A stretch of 5,720 nt of DNA. Origin: an uncultured Oscillospiraceae bacterium (GTDB taxonomy: Bacteria; Bacillota; Clostridia; Oscillospirales; Ruminococcaceae). Below, piece after piece: positions 1 to 5,720 of the stretch. The translations under genes were made by a program, and so were the position numbers. Under the pieces are notes generated by a model that ran no database searches, had not been told where the DNA came from, and was given only the letters and a program-made list of their open reading frames with translations. The stretch covers positions 1 to 5,720 of the forward strand of contig UQQY01000140.1 in assembly GCA_900543295.1 (NCBI GenBank), in the 5' to 3' direction. The number at the start of each line of letters is the position of its first letter. The first letter of the stretch is position 1.

Positions 1-2
1 AT

Positions 3-179
3 ATCATTTCGACCTCTGCAAAAGGCCGTCTCCCTGCAAGGGACAGCGTAAAGCTGCGCCGCCGCGCTGTCGAGCTGGGCGTTCCGTGCCTGACCTCTCT
101 GGATACGGCAAGCGCGCTTGCAGAGAGCCTTAAGAGTAAATTTACAGAGAACAACACAGAGCTTGTTGACATCAATCAT
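3..179 (+). CDS. carB: Carbamoyl-phosphate synthase large subunit, C-terminal end (partial, reads in frame into dapF)
   Basis: The first 59 codons, read from position 3, resemble the end of the C-terminal MGS-like regulatory domain of CarB. Recognisable pieces are KGRLPARDS, then the basic stretch KLRRRAVELGVPCL, then TSLDTASAL, and the tail ends near ELVDINHM. CarB makes carbamoyl phosphate from bicarbonate, ATP and ammonia delivered by the glutaminase subunit CarA, for pyrimidine and arginine synthesis in the cytoplasm. The MGS-like domain is the usual site of allosteric control (UMP and ornithine in enterobacteria). The rest of the gene lies left of the window. No stop codon ends the CarB match: the same frame continues without interruption into DapF and stops only at 1061. 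The boundary given here is therefore a domain limit, not an observed gene end. The identity rests on a short C-terminal match. Confidence 0.75.
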
Positions 180-1061
180 ATGCATACCCGCCGTGCAGCT
201 CCCGCCGATTCAGTGAAAACCATTGCGTTTACCAAAATGCAGGGCTGCGGCAACGACTATATCTATATCAACTGCATGGATGAAGAGGTAAGCAATCCGG
301 AAGAGCTTACAGTCAAGCTTTCCGACCGTCATTTCGGTGTGGGCGGCGACGGTGTAATACTGATCTGCCATTCGGACGTTGCAGCGGCGAAGATGCGGAT
401 TTTCAATCTGGACGGCAGCGAAGGCAAAATGTGCGGCAACGGCATCCGCTGTGTCGGCAAATATCTTTATGACAATCATATTGTCAATTCTGATCGGATT
501 TCGGTTGAAACCTTAAGCGGGATCAAGGAACTGACGCTCAATATCATGAATGGAAAGGTTTATTCCGTTCGTGTCGATATGGGCAAAGCAGAGCTCGTTC
601 CGGATAAAATTCCGGTTCTGCTTTCCGGAAAATCCGTGGTGAACCATCCGGTCAGAATCGGCGGAAAGCAGCAGTATATCACCTGTGTGTCTATGGGTAA
701 TCCGCACTGCGTCGTTTTCTGCGATGACGTGGATTCTCTGGATCTGGAGGCGCTCGGCCGTCCGTTTGAAATGAATACGCTGTTCCCGCAGCGCGTCAAT
801 ACAGAATTTGTCCGCGTTATCGACAGGCAGACTCTGCAAATGCGCGTATGGGAGCGCGGCAGCGGCGAGACGCTGGCATGCGGCACAGGCGCATGCGCTT
901 CGGCCGTGGCAGCTGTCTTAAACGGCTATTGCGAGAAAAACAGCGATATTACCGTAAAGCTTGCCGGCGGCGAACTGATTATCCGTTATACCGACGAGGC
1001 GGTCTATATGACCGGCGAGGCGAAAACCGTATTTACAGGAGAGGTTGAGGTTACATTATGA
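180..1061 (+). CDS. dapF: Diaminopimelate epimerase, apparently fused in frame to CarB
   Basis: DapF converts LL-2,6-diaminopimelate to the meso form used for lysine and peptidoglycan cross-links. It is a cofactor-independent cytoplasmic epimerase with two catalytic cysteines. Both are visible, numbering from the ATG at 180: Cys85 in MCGNGIRC and Cys234 in ACGTGACAS. The N-terminal signature FTKMQGCGNDY (residues 18-28), GNPH (173-176), VNTEFV (206-211) and WERGSGET (224-231) are also present, and the length fits the family. The start is uncertain. The frame is open from the left edge through the CarB tail. ATG 180 and GTG 213 are the only sensible internal starts and neither has a Shine-Dalgarno site, unlike the other genes here. 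Family homology begins near residue 13 (VKTIAFTKMQ), which favours GTG 213 if DapF is made separately. A CarB-DapF fusion is the simplest reading. The stop overlaps the pyrG start. Confidence 0.93.
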   Translation: MHTRRAAPADSVKTIAFTKMQGCGNDYIYINCMDEEVSNPEELTVKLSDRHFGVGGDGVILICHSDVAAAKMRIFNLDGSEGKMCGNGIRCVGKYLYDNHIVNSDRISVETLSGIKELTLNIMNGKVYSVRVDMGKAELVPDKIPVLLSGKSVVNHPVRIGGKQQYITCVSMGNPHCVVFCDDVDSLDLEALGRPFEMNTLFPQRVNTEFVRVIDRQTLQMRVWERGSGETLACGTGACASAVAAVLNGYCEKNSDITVKLAGGELIIRYTDEAVYMTGEAKTVFTGEVEVTL

Positions 1062-2665
1062 CAAAGTACATTTTTGTGACAGGCGGTGTAGTATCCGGTT
1101 TGGGAAAAGGCATCACGGCGGCGTCACTCGGCAGGCTTTTGAAGGCGCGCGGCTTCCGCGTCGCGGCGCAGAAGCTTGATCCGTATGTAAACGTTGACCC
1201 GGGCACGATGAGTCCCTATCAGCACGGCGAGGTTTATGTAACGGAAGACGGTGCGGAAACCGACTTGGATCTTGGACATTATGAGCGGTTTATTGATGAG
1301 GATCTAAACCGGTTTTCCAATCTCACCACCGGCAAAGTGTACTGGAACGTTCTTACTAAAGAGAGAAACGGGGAATATCTGGGCGAAACCGTTCAGGTTA
1401 TTCCGCATATTACCAATGAAATCAAATCGTTTATCTACTCCGTTGGAAAAAAGACCGACGCAGATGTTGTCATCACAGAAATCGGCGGCACCATCGGCGA
1501 TATTGAAAGTCAGCCGTTCATTGAAGCGATCCGTCAGGTATCGCAGGAGGTCGGCCATGATAATGCGCTGTTCATCCATGTGACGCTGGTGCCGTATATT
1601 CACGGAAGTGATGAACACAAATCAAAACCCACGCAGCACTCCGTAAAAGAGCTGCAATCGATGGGTGTTAAACCGGATATTATCGTAACCAGGAGCGACG
1701 AGCCGATAGACCGCTCGGTGCTTGACAAAATCGCACTGTTCTGCAATGTAAAGCCAGACTGCGTGATTGAAAACCGGACGCTTTCCGTTTTATATGAGGC
1801 GCCGATCATGCTCGAGGAAAATGGTCTTGCGGATATTGTCTGCCGGGAGCTTTCCCTGCCGGACAGAAAGGCGGATCTTTCCGATTGGAATGCTATGCTT
1901 GACCGTATTAAAGGCAGCGCGGAGACGGTGCGGATTGCTTTGGTCGGCAAGTACGTCAAGCTGCACGACGCCTATCTCTCTGTGGCGGAGGCGCTCCGTC
2001 ACGCGGGATGGGAAAACGGCGCAAAAGTTACAATTGATTGGGTAGATTCCGAGCAGATCACGGATCAAAACGCCGCATGCATTTTAAAGGATGCCGACGG
2101 CATCATTCTGCCGGGCGGATTTGGCGGACGCGGCATCGACGGCATGATTGCATCGGCCTCCTATGCGCGCAGAAACAACGTGCCGTATTTTGGAATCTGT
2201 CTTGGCATGCAGATTGCCGTCATCGAATTTGCACAGAATGTTGTCGGCTGGCATGACGCGCATTCAAGTGAATTTGACGCCGACAGCCCGCATCAGGTCA
2301 TTGCGCTGATGCCCGATCAGCAGGGCAATCTGCCAAAGGGCGGAACAATGCGGCTTGGCGCGTATCCGTGCAAAATTACACCTGGAACCATCATGGAAAA
2401 GGCGTATGGCTGTGCGGAGATTGCGGAGCGTCATCGTCACCGCTATGAATTCAACAACGAATTCCGCGATCAAATGACGGATGCCGGACTTGTTTTGGCG
2501 GGAACCTCTCCGGATGGACGTTTGGTGGAGGCCGTTGAGATACCGGAAAACGACTTTTATATCGGCGTGCAGTATCATCCGGAATTCAAGAGCCGCCCGA
2601 ATCGGGCGCAGCCGTTGTTTAAAGCGTTTGTAAAGGCGGCGCTTGACCGTAAAAAACGCGGTTGA
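1058..2665 (+). CDS. pyrG: CTP synthase (glutamine-hydrolysing)
   Basis: CTP synthase aminates UTP to CTP using ATP and glutamine-derived ammonia, the last step of de novo pyrimidine nucleotide synthesis. The 535 residues match the usual full length. The N-terminal amidoligase domain (about 1-270) shows the P-loop-like GGVVSGLGKGI (9-19), DPYVNVDPGTMSPYQHGEV (41-59), EIGGTIGDIESQPF (141-154) and SDEHKSKPTQHS (184-195). The class I glutamine amidotransferase domain (about 290-530) shows the oxyanion-hole region LPGGFGGRG (351-359), nucleophile Cys381 in GICLGMQ, HRHRYEFN (459-466), and the catalytic His507 and Glu509 in GVQYHPEF. All key residues are present, so the enzyme should be active. 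The ATG overlaps the dapF TGA as ATGA, suggesting translational coupling, and GAGG at 1047-1050 lies 7 bases upstream. Metabolically it pairs with CarB. Confidence 0.98.
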   Translation: MTKYIFVTGGVVSGLGKGITAASLGRLLKARGFRVAAQKLDPYVNVDPGTMSPYQHGEVYVTEDGAETDLDLGHYERFIDEDLNRFSNLTTGKVYWNVLTKERNGEYLGETVQVIPHITNEIKSFIYSVGKKTDADVVITEIGGTIGDIESQPFIEAIRQVSQEVGHDNALFIHVTLVPYIHGSDEHKSKPTQHSVKELQSMGVKPDIIVTRSDEPIDRSVLDKIALFCNVKPDCVIENRTLSVLYEAPIMLEENGLADIVCRELSLPDRKADLSDWNAMLDRIKGSAETVRIALVGKYVKLHDAYLSVAEALRHAGWENGAKVTIDWVDSEQITDQNAACILKDADGIILPGGFGGRGIDGMIASASYARRNNVPYFGICLGMQIAVIEFAQNVVGWHDAHSSEFDADSPHQVIALMPDQQGNLPKGGTMRLGAYPCKITPGTIMEKAYGCAEIAERHRHRYEFNNEFRDQMTDAGLVLAGTSPDGRLVEAVEIPENDFYIGVQYHPEFKSRPNRAQPLFKAFVKAALDRKKRG

Positions 2666-2690
2666 AGGTAAATTTGATTTATTCCAGGGC

Positions 2691-2696
2691 GGAGAG
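2691..2696 (+). promoter_or_regulatory. Ribosome binding site fixing the TTG start of dapL
   Basis: GGAGAG ends 9 bases before the TTG at 2706. The next in-frame ATG falls about 54 codons later, inside conserved sequence, so this site and the conserved N-terminus KINRHYLDLKESYLF together fix the non-ATG start. Confidence 0.8.
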
Positions 2697-2705
2697 TGAA
2701 CAGAC

Positions 2706-3890
2706 TTGAAAATTAACAGACATTATCTTGATTTGAAAGAGAGCTATCTCTTTTCAACCATCAGCAAAAAGGTCAGCGGCTATAAAGCAGAGCATCCAAA
2801 GGCAGATATTATTCGGCTTGGCATCGGTGATGTGACGCTGCCTTTGCCGCAGGTGTGCGTGGATGCAATGAAAAAGGCGGCAGACGAACAGAGCCATGCG
2901 GAAACATTCCGCGGCTACGGTCCGGAGCAGGGCTACGCCTTTCTGCGCGACGCAATTGTCGGCTATTACGGCGAAAAAGGAATCGTCCTTTCGGCAAACG
3001 AAGTGTTTGTAAGCGACGGCGCGAAAAGTGATCTTGGAAACATCCTTGACATTTTTTCTGAGGACAATACGGTTTTGATTCCGGATCCTGTCTATCCGGT
3101 CTATGTGGATACAAACGTTATGGCAGGCCGCAGAATTCTGTACATGGATGCCTGCGCCGGAAACGGCTTTCTTCCGATGCCGAATCCGGCAGTAAAAGCG
3201 GATATTATTTATCTCTGTTCCCCGAACAATCCGACCGGTGCTGTTTATACGAAAGAACAGCTTGCGGCATGGATCGCCTATGCACTGGATAACAGCGCGG
3301 TCATTCTGTATGACGCGGCGTATGAGGCGTTTGTATCCGATCCCTCCTTGCCGCGCAGTATTTATGAGGTGGAAAATGCGGATCGCTGTGCGATCGAGTT
3401 CTGCTCTTTTTCTAAAACGGCGGGCTTTACCGGCACACGCTGCGGCTGGACGGTCGTACCGGATGCGCTGATGATGGACGGCGTGCGTTTCAATCAGCTT
3501 TGGCTGCGCCGTCAGACCACAAAATTCAACGGTGTATCCTATGTTGTGCAGCGCGGAGCAGCCGCTATCTTTTCAGAAGAAGGCCAGCGTCAAATCAGAG
3601 CAAATATTGACGTATACCGCGAAAATGCCCGTGTGATTGCGCAGACGCTTGCCGAGTGCGGCGTGTGGTTCACCGGTGGAGAGAACTCGCCGTACATCTG
3701 GTTTGAGTGCCCGAACGGCATGGACTCCTGGGATTTCTTTGATATGCTGCTTCATGAGGCGAATGTCGTTGGAACGCCGGGCGCGGGATTTGGGGAAAAT
3801 GGAAAGACCTTTTTCCGCCTCACTTCCTTTGGCTCGCCTGATGCAACCAAAGAAGCGATGAAACGTGTTCGTGCGTTTTTGAAAAAATAA
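2706..3890 (+). CDS. dapL: LL-diaminopimelate aminotransferase
   Basis: DapL is a PLP-dependent class I/II aminotransferase that converts tetrahydrodipicolinate to LL-diaminopimelate in one step with glutamate as amino donor, bypassing the acylated dapD/dapC/dapE intermediates. DapF then epimerises the product. The 394 residues are near the usual 400-410. The N-terminus carries the family-typical YLDLKESYLF and RLGIGDVTLPLP (37-48). Further motifs are FRGYGPEQGY (68-77), YLCSPNNPTG (169-178), YDAAYEAF (202-209), and the PLP lysine Lys237 in FCSFSKTAGFTGTRCGW, with Arg371 in FFRLTSFGS as the likely substrate carboxylate binder. The start is TTG at 2706, supported by GGAGAG at 2691-2696. It sits 40 bases after pyrG with no evident promoter or terminator between, so co-transcription is likely. 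Other class I aminotransferases are less likely because the DapL N-terminal signature is so clear. Confidence 0.95.
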   Translation: MKINRHYLDLKESYLFSTISKKVSGYKAEHPKADIIRLGIGDVTLPLPQVCVDAMKKAADEQSHAETFRGYGPEQGYAFLRDAIVGYYGEKGIVLSANEVFVSDGAKSDLGNILDIFSEDNTVLIPDPVYPVYVDTNVMAGRRILYMDACAGNGFLPMPNPAVKADIIYLCSPNNPTGAVYTKEQLAAWIAYALDNSAVILYDAAYEAFVSDPSLPRSIYEVENADRCAIEFCSFSKTAGFTGTRCGWTVVPDALMMDGVRFNQLWLRRQTTKFNGVSYVVQRGAAAIFSEEGQRQIRANIDVYRENARVIAQTLAECGVWFTGGENSPYIWFECPNGMDSWDFFDMLLHEANVVGTPGAGFGENGKTFFRLTSFGSPDATKEAMKRVRAFLKK

Positions 3891-3900
3891 AAGAAATACG

Positions 3901-3968
3901 TTTGCCGCTGATTTTTCAAACCATGAAGAATATATAGCTTCTGGATTGATCTTTTACGCAGCGGCAAA
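3901..3968 (+). repeat. Long imperfect inverted repeat (possible RNA hairpin) after dapL
   Basis: The outer stem is a perfect 10-base inverted repeat: TTTGCCGCTG at 3901-3910 and CAGCGGCAAA at 3959-3968. Inside it a second stem can form from TCAA/CCA/GAAG (3916-3919, 3921-3923, 3925-3928) with CTTC/TGG/TTGA (3938-3941, 3942-3944, 3946-3949), leaving one A-A mismatch, one bulged T and a 9-base loop. It begins 10 bases after the dapL stop. No clean T-run follows the right arm, so it is not a textbook rho-independent terminator. It may still protect or end the dapL transcript, or be part of a leader for the downstream genes. I do not recognise a known RNA family. Confidence 0.6.
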
Positions 3969-3994
3969 GCACAGTTGGCAACAAAAAGGGATAC

Positions 3995-4024
3995 GGCGGG
4001 CGTCCTGTAAAGCAGGAGCCCGCC
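3995..4024 (+). promoter_or_regulatory. GC-rich hairpin upstream of the Nudix gene
   Basis: GGCGGGC (3995-4001) pairs with GCCCGCC (4018-4024). After a bulged G at 4002, TCCTG (4003-4007) pairs with CAGGA (4013-4017), giving a 12-bp stem with a 5-base loop TAAAG. The sequence after it (TGCTTTG) has only three T's in a row, so termination is possible but not clearly shown. The right arm ends 8 bases before the purine-rich ribosome binding site of the Nudix gene, so a leader or attenuator role is an alternative. Confidence 0.55.
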
Positions 4025-4030
4025 TGCTTT
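4009..4030 (+). promoter_or_regulatory. Alternative hairpin overlapping the GC-rich hairpin
   Basis: AAAGCAGG (4009-4016) and CCTGCTTT (4023-4030) are a perfect 8-base inverted repeat around the loop AGCCCG. It uses bases needed by the 3995-4024 stem, so the two structures exclude each other. It ends one base before the Shine-Dalgarno region that starts at 4032. A regulatory switch is inferred from geometry only. No ligand or leader peptide is visible. Confidence 0.4.
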
Positions 4031-4031
4031 G

Positions 4032-4042
4032 AAAGGATGGGG
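4032..4042 (+). promoter_or_regulatory. Ribosome binding site of the Nudix gene
   Basis: The purine-rich AAAGGATGGGG lies 4 bases before the ATG at 4047, with its AAAGGA core 9 bases away. A TTG at 4029 is in frame, but using it would place this site inside the coding region and add residues (MKGWGF) that do not look like family sequence. This decides for ATG 4047. Confidence 0.75.
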
Positions 4043-4046
4043 TTTT

Positions 4047-4499
4047 ATGGGCAGAACGGAGCCTGCCGTTTTCACGAACATGTGTATGATTACGCAGGAA
4101 GGCCGCGTATTGGTGCAGGATCGAAAAAACCTAGATTGGCCGGGCGTTACCTTTCCCGGCGGGCATGTGGAGCCGAACGAGTCCTTTGAAGAATCCGTTG
4201 TCAGAGAGGTGCGAGAGGAAACGGGTCTCACAATCGAAAACCCGCGCCTGTGCGGTATAAAGCAGTTCCCGCTGAATGAAGGCGGACGTTACGTCGTGCT
4301 GTTTTACCGTGCGGATACCTTTACCGGGACAATCGCTTCTTCAGAAGAGGGCGAGATTTTTTGGGTTGAAAGAAAGGATCTGCTTTCCCTTCCGCTTGCA
4401 GAGGACATGGCGGATATGCTGCGTGTGTTTGAGGAGGATGAGCTGTCCGAATTTTACTATTATAAAGAGGATGGATGCTGGAAGCACCGGCTTTTATAA
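4047..4499 (+). CDS. Nudix hydrolase, MutT-like (possible 8-oxo-dGTP diphosphatase)
   Basis: This is a small cytoplasmic hydrolase that cleaves a nucleoside diphosphate linked to another group. The 150 residues form one Nudix domain. The Nudix box is complete at residues 39-61: it starts GHVEPNE, has seven spacer residues, and ends REVREETGL, so the metal-binding glutamates are all present. The N-terminus GRTEPAVFTNMCMI, the motif LVQDRKNLDWPGVTFPGGH and the acidic tail EEDELSEFYYYKEDG look like a clostridial/bacillar group often annotated as 8-oxo-dGTP diphosphatase. Substrate cannot be decided from sequence: Nudix members also act on ADP-ribose, dNTPs or other nucleotides. ATG 4047 is preferred over the in-frame TTG at 4029 because the ribosome binding site lies between them. 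The gene follows a 156-base structured gap and is closely followed by the oxidoreductase gene. Confidence 0.92.
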   Translation: MGRTEPAVFTNMCMITQEGRVLVQDRKNLDWPGVTFPGGHVEPNESFEESVVREVREETGLTIENPRLCGIKQFPLNEGGRYVVLFYRADTFTGTIASSEEGEIFWVERKDLLSLPLAEDMADMLRVFEEDELSEFYYYKEDGCWKHRLL

Positions 4500-4505
4500 A
4501 GGAGG
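4498..4505 (+). promoter_or_regulatory. Strong ribosome binding site of the oxidoreductase gene
   Basis: AAAGGAGG is a near-consensus Shine-Dalgarno site 6 bases before the ATG at 4512. Its first two bases are part of the Nudix stop codon TAA (4497-4499), which suggests the two genes are translated from one transcript. Confidence 0.85.
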
Positions 4506-4511
4506 ATGGAT

Positions 4512-5720
4512 ATGTCAAAGAAAATCACCGTGGCGATTGCGGGGCTTGGCTCGCGCGGAAAAGATACTTATGCGAGAATGGCAAAGCTTTTTGCGGATCG
4601 TATGGAGCTTGTTGCGGTTGCAGATATTGTTCCGGAAAAGGTCGAAGAGGCGGTTCGGGAATATCATATTCCAAAAGAGCGCTGCTTTGACAGCGCCGAA
4701 TCGCTTTTGAAAGAGGAACGGCTTGCCGATATACTGTTTATCTGCACCATGGATAAACAGCATTACGGACATGCGATCCCCGCTTTGGAAAAAGGGTATC
4801 ATCTGTTGCTTGAAAAGCCGGTTTCTCCGAATCTTTCTGAGTGCCGTGAAATTGAAGAGGCGGCGAAACGATATAAACGGCATGTCGTGGTGTGCCATGT
4901 TTTGCGCTACACGCCGTTTTACGGAGAATTGAAACGTCTTATCGATGCGGGGACGATCGGCGACGTTGTATCCATTCAGGCAATTGAAAACGTAGCGTAC
5001 TGGCATCAGGCGCACAGCTTTGTACGCGGGAACTGGCGCAACAGCAACGAGACAAGCCCTATGATTCTGCAAAAGTCCTGTCACGATATGGACATTTTGC
5101 TGTGGCTTGCGGGAAAACATTGTGAACGGGTCTCCTCATTCGGCGGGCTCCGTCTGTTTAAACCGGAGTGTGCGCCGGAGGGCGCCGCGGCGCGCTGCCT
5201 TGACGGCTGCAAAGTAAAGGAAAACTGTCCGTTTGATGCGGAGCGCTTTTATATCACAGACGGCGTTCTGAAAGGAAAAACCGGCTGGCCCATGGATGTG
5301 CTGGCACTGCACCCTACAGAGGAGTCGATCCGTAAAGCGCTTGAATGTGGACCATATGGACGGTGCGTTTATCACTGCGACAACAACGTGGTCGATCACC
5401 AGGTCGTGAATATGGAACTTGAGGGCGGTGCAACTGTCAGCTTTACCATGTGCGCTTTTACAAGCCGCAGTCACCGCGAAATTAAAATTATGGGAACAAA
5501 AGGCGATATTGCGGCGAATATGGGCGACAATATCATTGATGTCGGCGTGTTCGGCAAAGAACATCGCTATATCGATGTCAACAAGCTTGCTTCTGATTTC
5601 AGCGGACATGCCGGCGGCGATAACCGTATGGTTTCAGAACTTCTGGATCTGGTCGCAGGAACGGCGGATGGTAAAACAGCGCTTACCTCTATTGACCGTT
5701 CGCTTGAAAGCCATTATGCA
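4512..5720 (+). CDS. Gfo/Idh/MocA-family NAD(P)-dependent oxidoreductase (partial, runs off right edge)
   Basis: 403 codons are visible with no stop, so only a short C-terminal piece is probably missing. The family oxidises or reduces sugars, inositols and related polyols with NAD(P). The Rossmann fold opens with VAIAGLGSRG (7-16) and an acidic residue after the second strand (ADI, Asp38), which tends to favour NAD. The signature EKPVSPNLSEC, with the conserved Glu101-Lys102-Pro103, follows the ICTMDKQHYGHA segment. SCHDMDILLWLAG (189-201) matches the substrate-side catalytic helix, with His191 the probable conserved histidine. An unusual cysteine-rich stretch at 220-239 (C-x8-C-x3-C-x5-C), with further Cys at 279, 285 and 289, sits between the substrate-domain strands. 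Similar stretches occur in a poorly characterised subgroup. The substrate is unknown. The start has a strong ribosome binding site, 12 bases after the Nudix stop. Confidence 0.93.
   Translation, partial: MSKKITVAIAGLGSRGKDTYARMAKLFADRMELVAVADIVPEKVEEAVREYHIPKERCFDSAESLLKEERLADILFICTMDKQHYGHAIPALEKGYHLLLEKPVSPNLSECREIEEAAKRYKRHVVVCHVLRYTPFYGELKRLIDAGTIGDVVSIQAIENVAYWHQAHSFVRGNWRNSNETSPMILQKSCHDMDILLWLAGKHCERVSSFGGLRLFKPECAPEGAAARCLDGCKVKENCPFDAERFYITDGVLKGKTGWPMDVLALHPTEESIRKALECGPYGRCVYHCDNNVVDHQVVNMELEGGATVSFTMCAFTSRSHREIKIMGTKGDIAANMGDNIIDVGVFGKEHRYIDVNKLASDFSGHAGGDNRMVSELLDLVAGTADGKTALTSIDRSLESHYA

Noticed and set aside
2666..2705. Terminator or promoter between pyrG and dapL
   Set aside because: The 40 bases hold no stable hairpin with a T-run and no -35/-10 pair, only the dapL ribosome binding site.
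3878..3920. TTTGAAAAA (3878-3886) and TTTTTCAAA (3912-3920) as a terminator stem for dapL
   Set aside because: It is a 9-base match, but almost all A/T and partly inside the dapL coding end, with no GC-rich core. It also competes with the much better stem at 3901-3968.
3902..3936. Promoter for the Nudix gene from TTGCCG (3902) and TATATA (3931)
   Set aside because: The spacing is 23 bases, too long for a sigma-70-type promoter, and the TATATA falls in a hairpin loop. No better pair was found in the gap.
4029..4046. TTG at 4029 as the Nudix start
   Set aside because: It would put the purine-rich ribosome binding site inside the coding region and overlap the 4009-4030 hairpin. ATG 4047 starts exactly where family-like sequence (GRTEPAVFTN) begins.
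3752..4231. Minus-strand open frame crossing the dapL end, the gap and the Nudix start
   Set aside because: It overlaps two well-supported genes on the other strand, the product looks like no known family, and it has no convincing ribosome binding site. It is most likely chance.
4276..4710. Plus-strand open frame of 144 codons overlapping the Nudix and oxidoreductase genes
   Set aside because: It is out of frame with both real genes, rich in Arg/Cys/Phe as shadow frames are, and lacks a start signal.
4515..5120. Open frame of 201 codons on the minus strand, with another at 5136-5609
   Set aside because: Both lie opposite the oxidoreductase gene, which has clear family motifs over its whole length and a strong ribosome binding site. 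The minus-strand translations show no recognisable domain and are shadows of the coding strand's codon bias.
1..5720. A defence system, mobile element, CRISPR array or other new multi-gene system
   Set aside because: All genes are recognisable metabolic enzymes, with no transposase, integrase, nuclease, toxin or regularly spaced repeats.

Overview
The window looks like a chromosomal housekeeping segment of a Firmicute, most likely an anaerobic Clostridia member of the Oscillospiraceae/Ruminococcaceae type. The reasons are the LL-diaminopimelate aminotransferase (DapL) route to meso-diaminopimelate, good Shine-Dalgarno sites, a mid-range base composition that looks close to 50% GC, and the clostridial flavour of the proteins. 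The taxonomic call is inference. All real genes are on the + strand.

Left part (1-2665): the window opens inside a large gene. Its first ~59 codons match the C-terminal end of the carbamoyl-phosphate synthase large subunit (CarB). There is no stop codon before a complete diaminopimelate epimerase (DapF) sequence, so CarB and DapF lie in one uninterrupted frame from position 3 to 1061. The dapF stop overlaps the start of pyrG (CTP synthase, 535 aa) by 4 bases. Middle (2706-3890): 40 bases after pyrG comes dapL, with a TTG start and a good ribosome binding site. CarB and PyrG are pyrimidine enzymes. DapL makes LL-diaminopimelate and DapF epimerises it to the meso form, so the four functions interleave UTP/CTP synthesis with lysine and peptidoglycan precursor synthesis in what looks like one operon.

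Gap (3891-4046): 156 bases without a gene, but rich in inverted repeats. It holds a long imperfect hairpin at 3901-3968, then a GC-rich hairpin at 3995-4024 that competes with another hairpin at 4009-4030 ending just before the next ribosome binding site. This could be a transcript end, a regulated leader, or both.

Right part (4047-5720): a 150-aa Nudix hydrolase is followed 12 bases later by a Gfo/Idh/MocA-family NAD(P)-dependent oxidoreductase that runs off the right edge (403 codons seen). It carries a cysteine-rich segment of unknown role. The two look co-transcribed.

No mobile element, CRISPR array, tRNA or rRNA was seen. The enzymes are ordinary. The features most worth checking are the CarB-DapF continuity and the structured gap.
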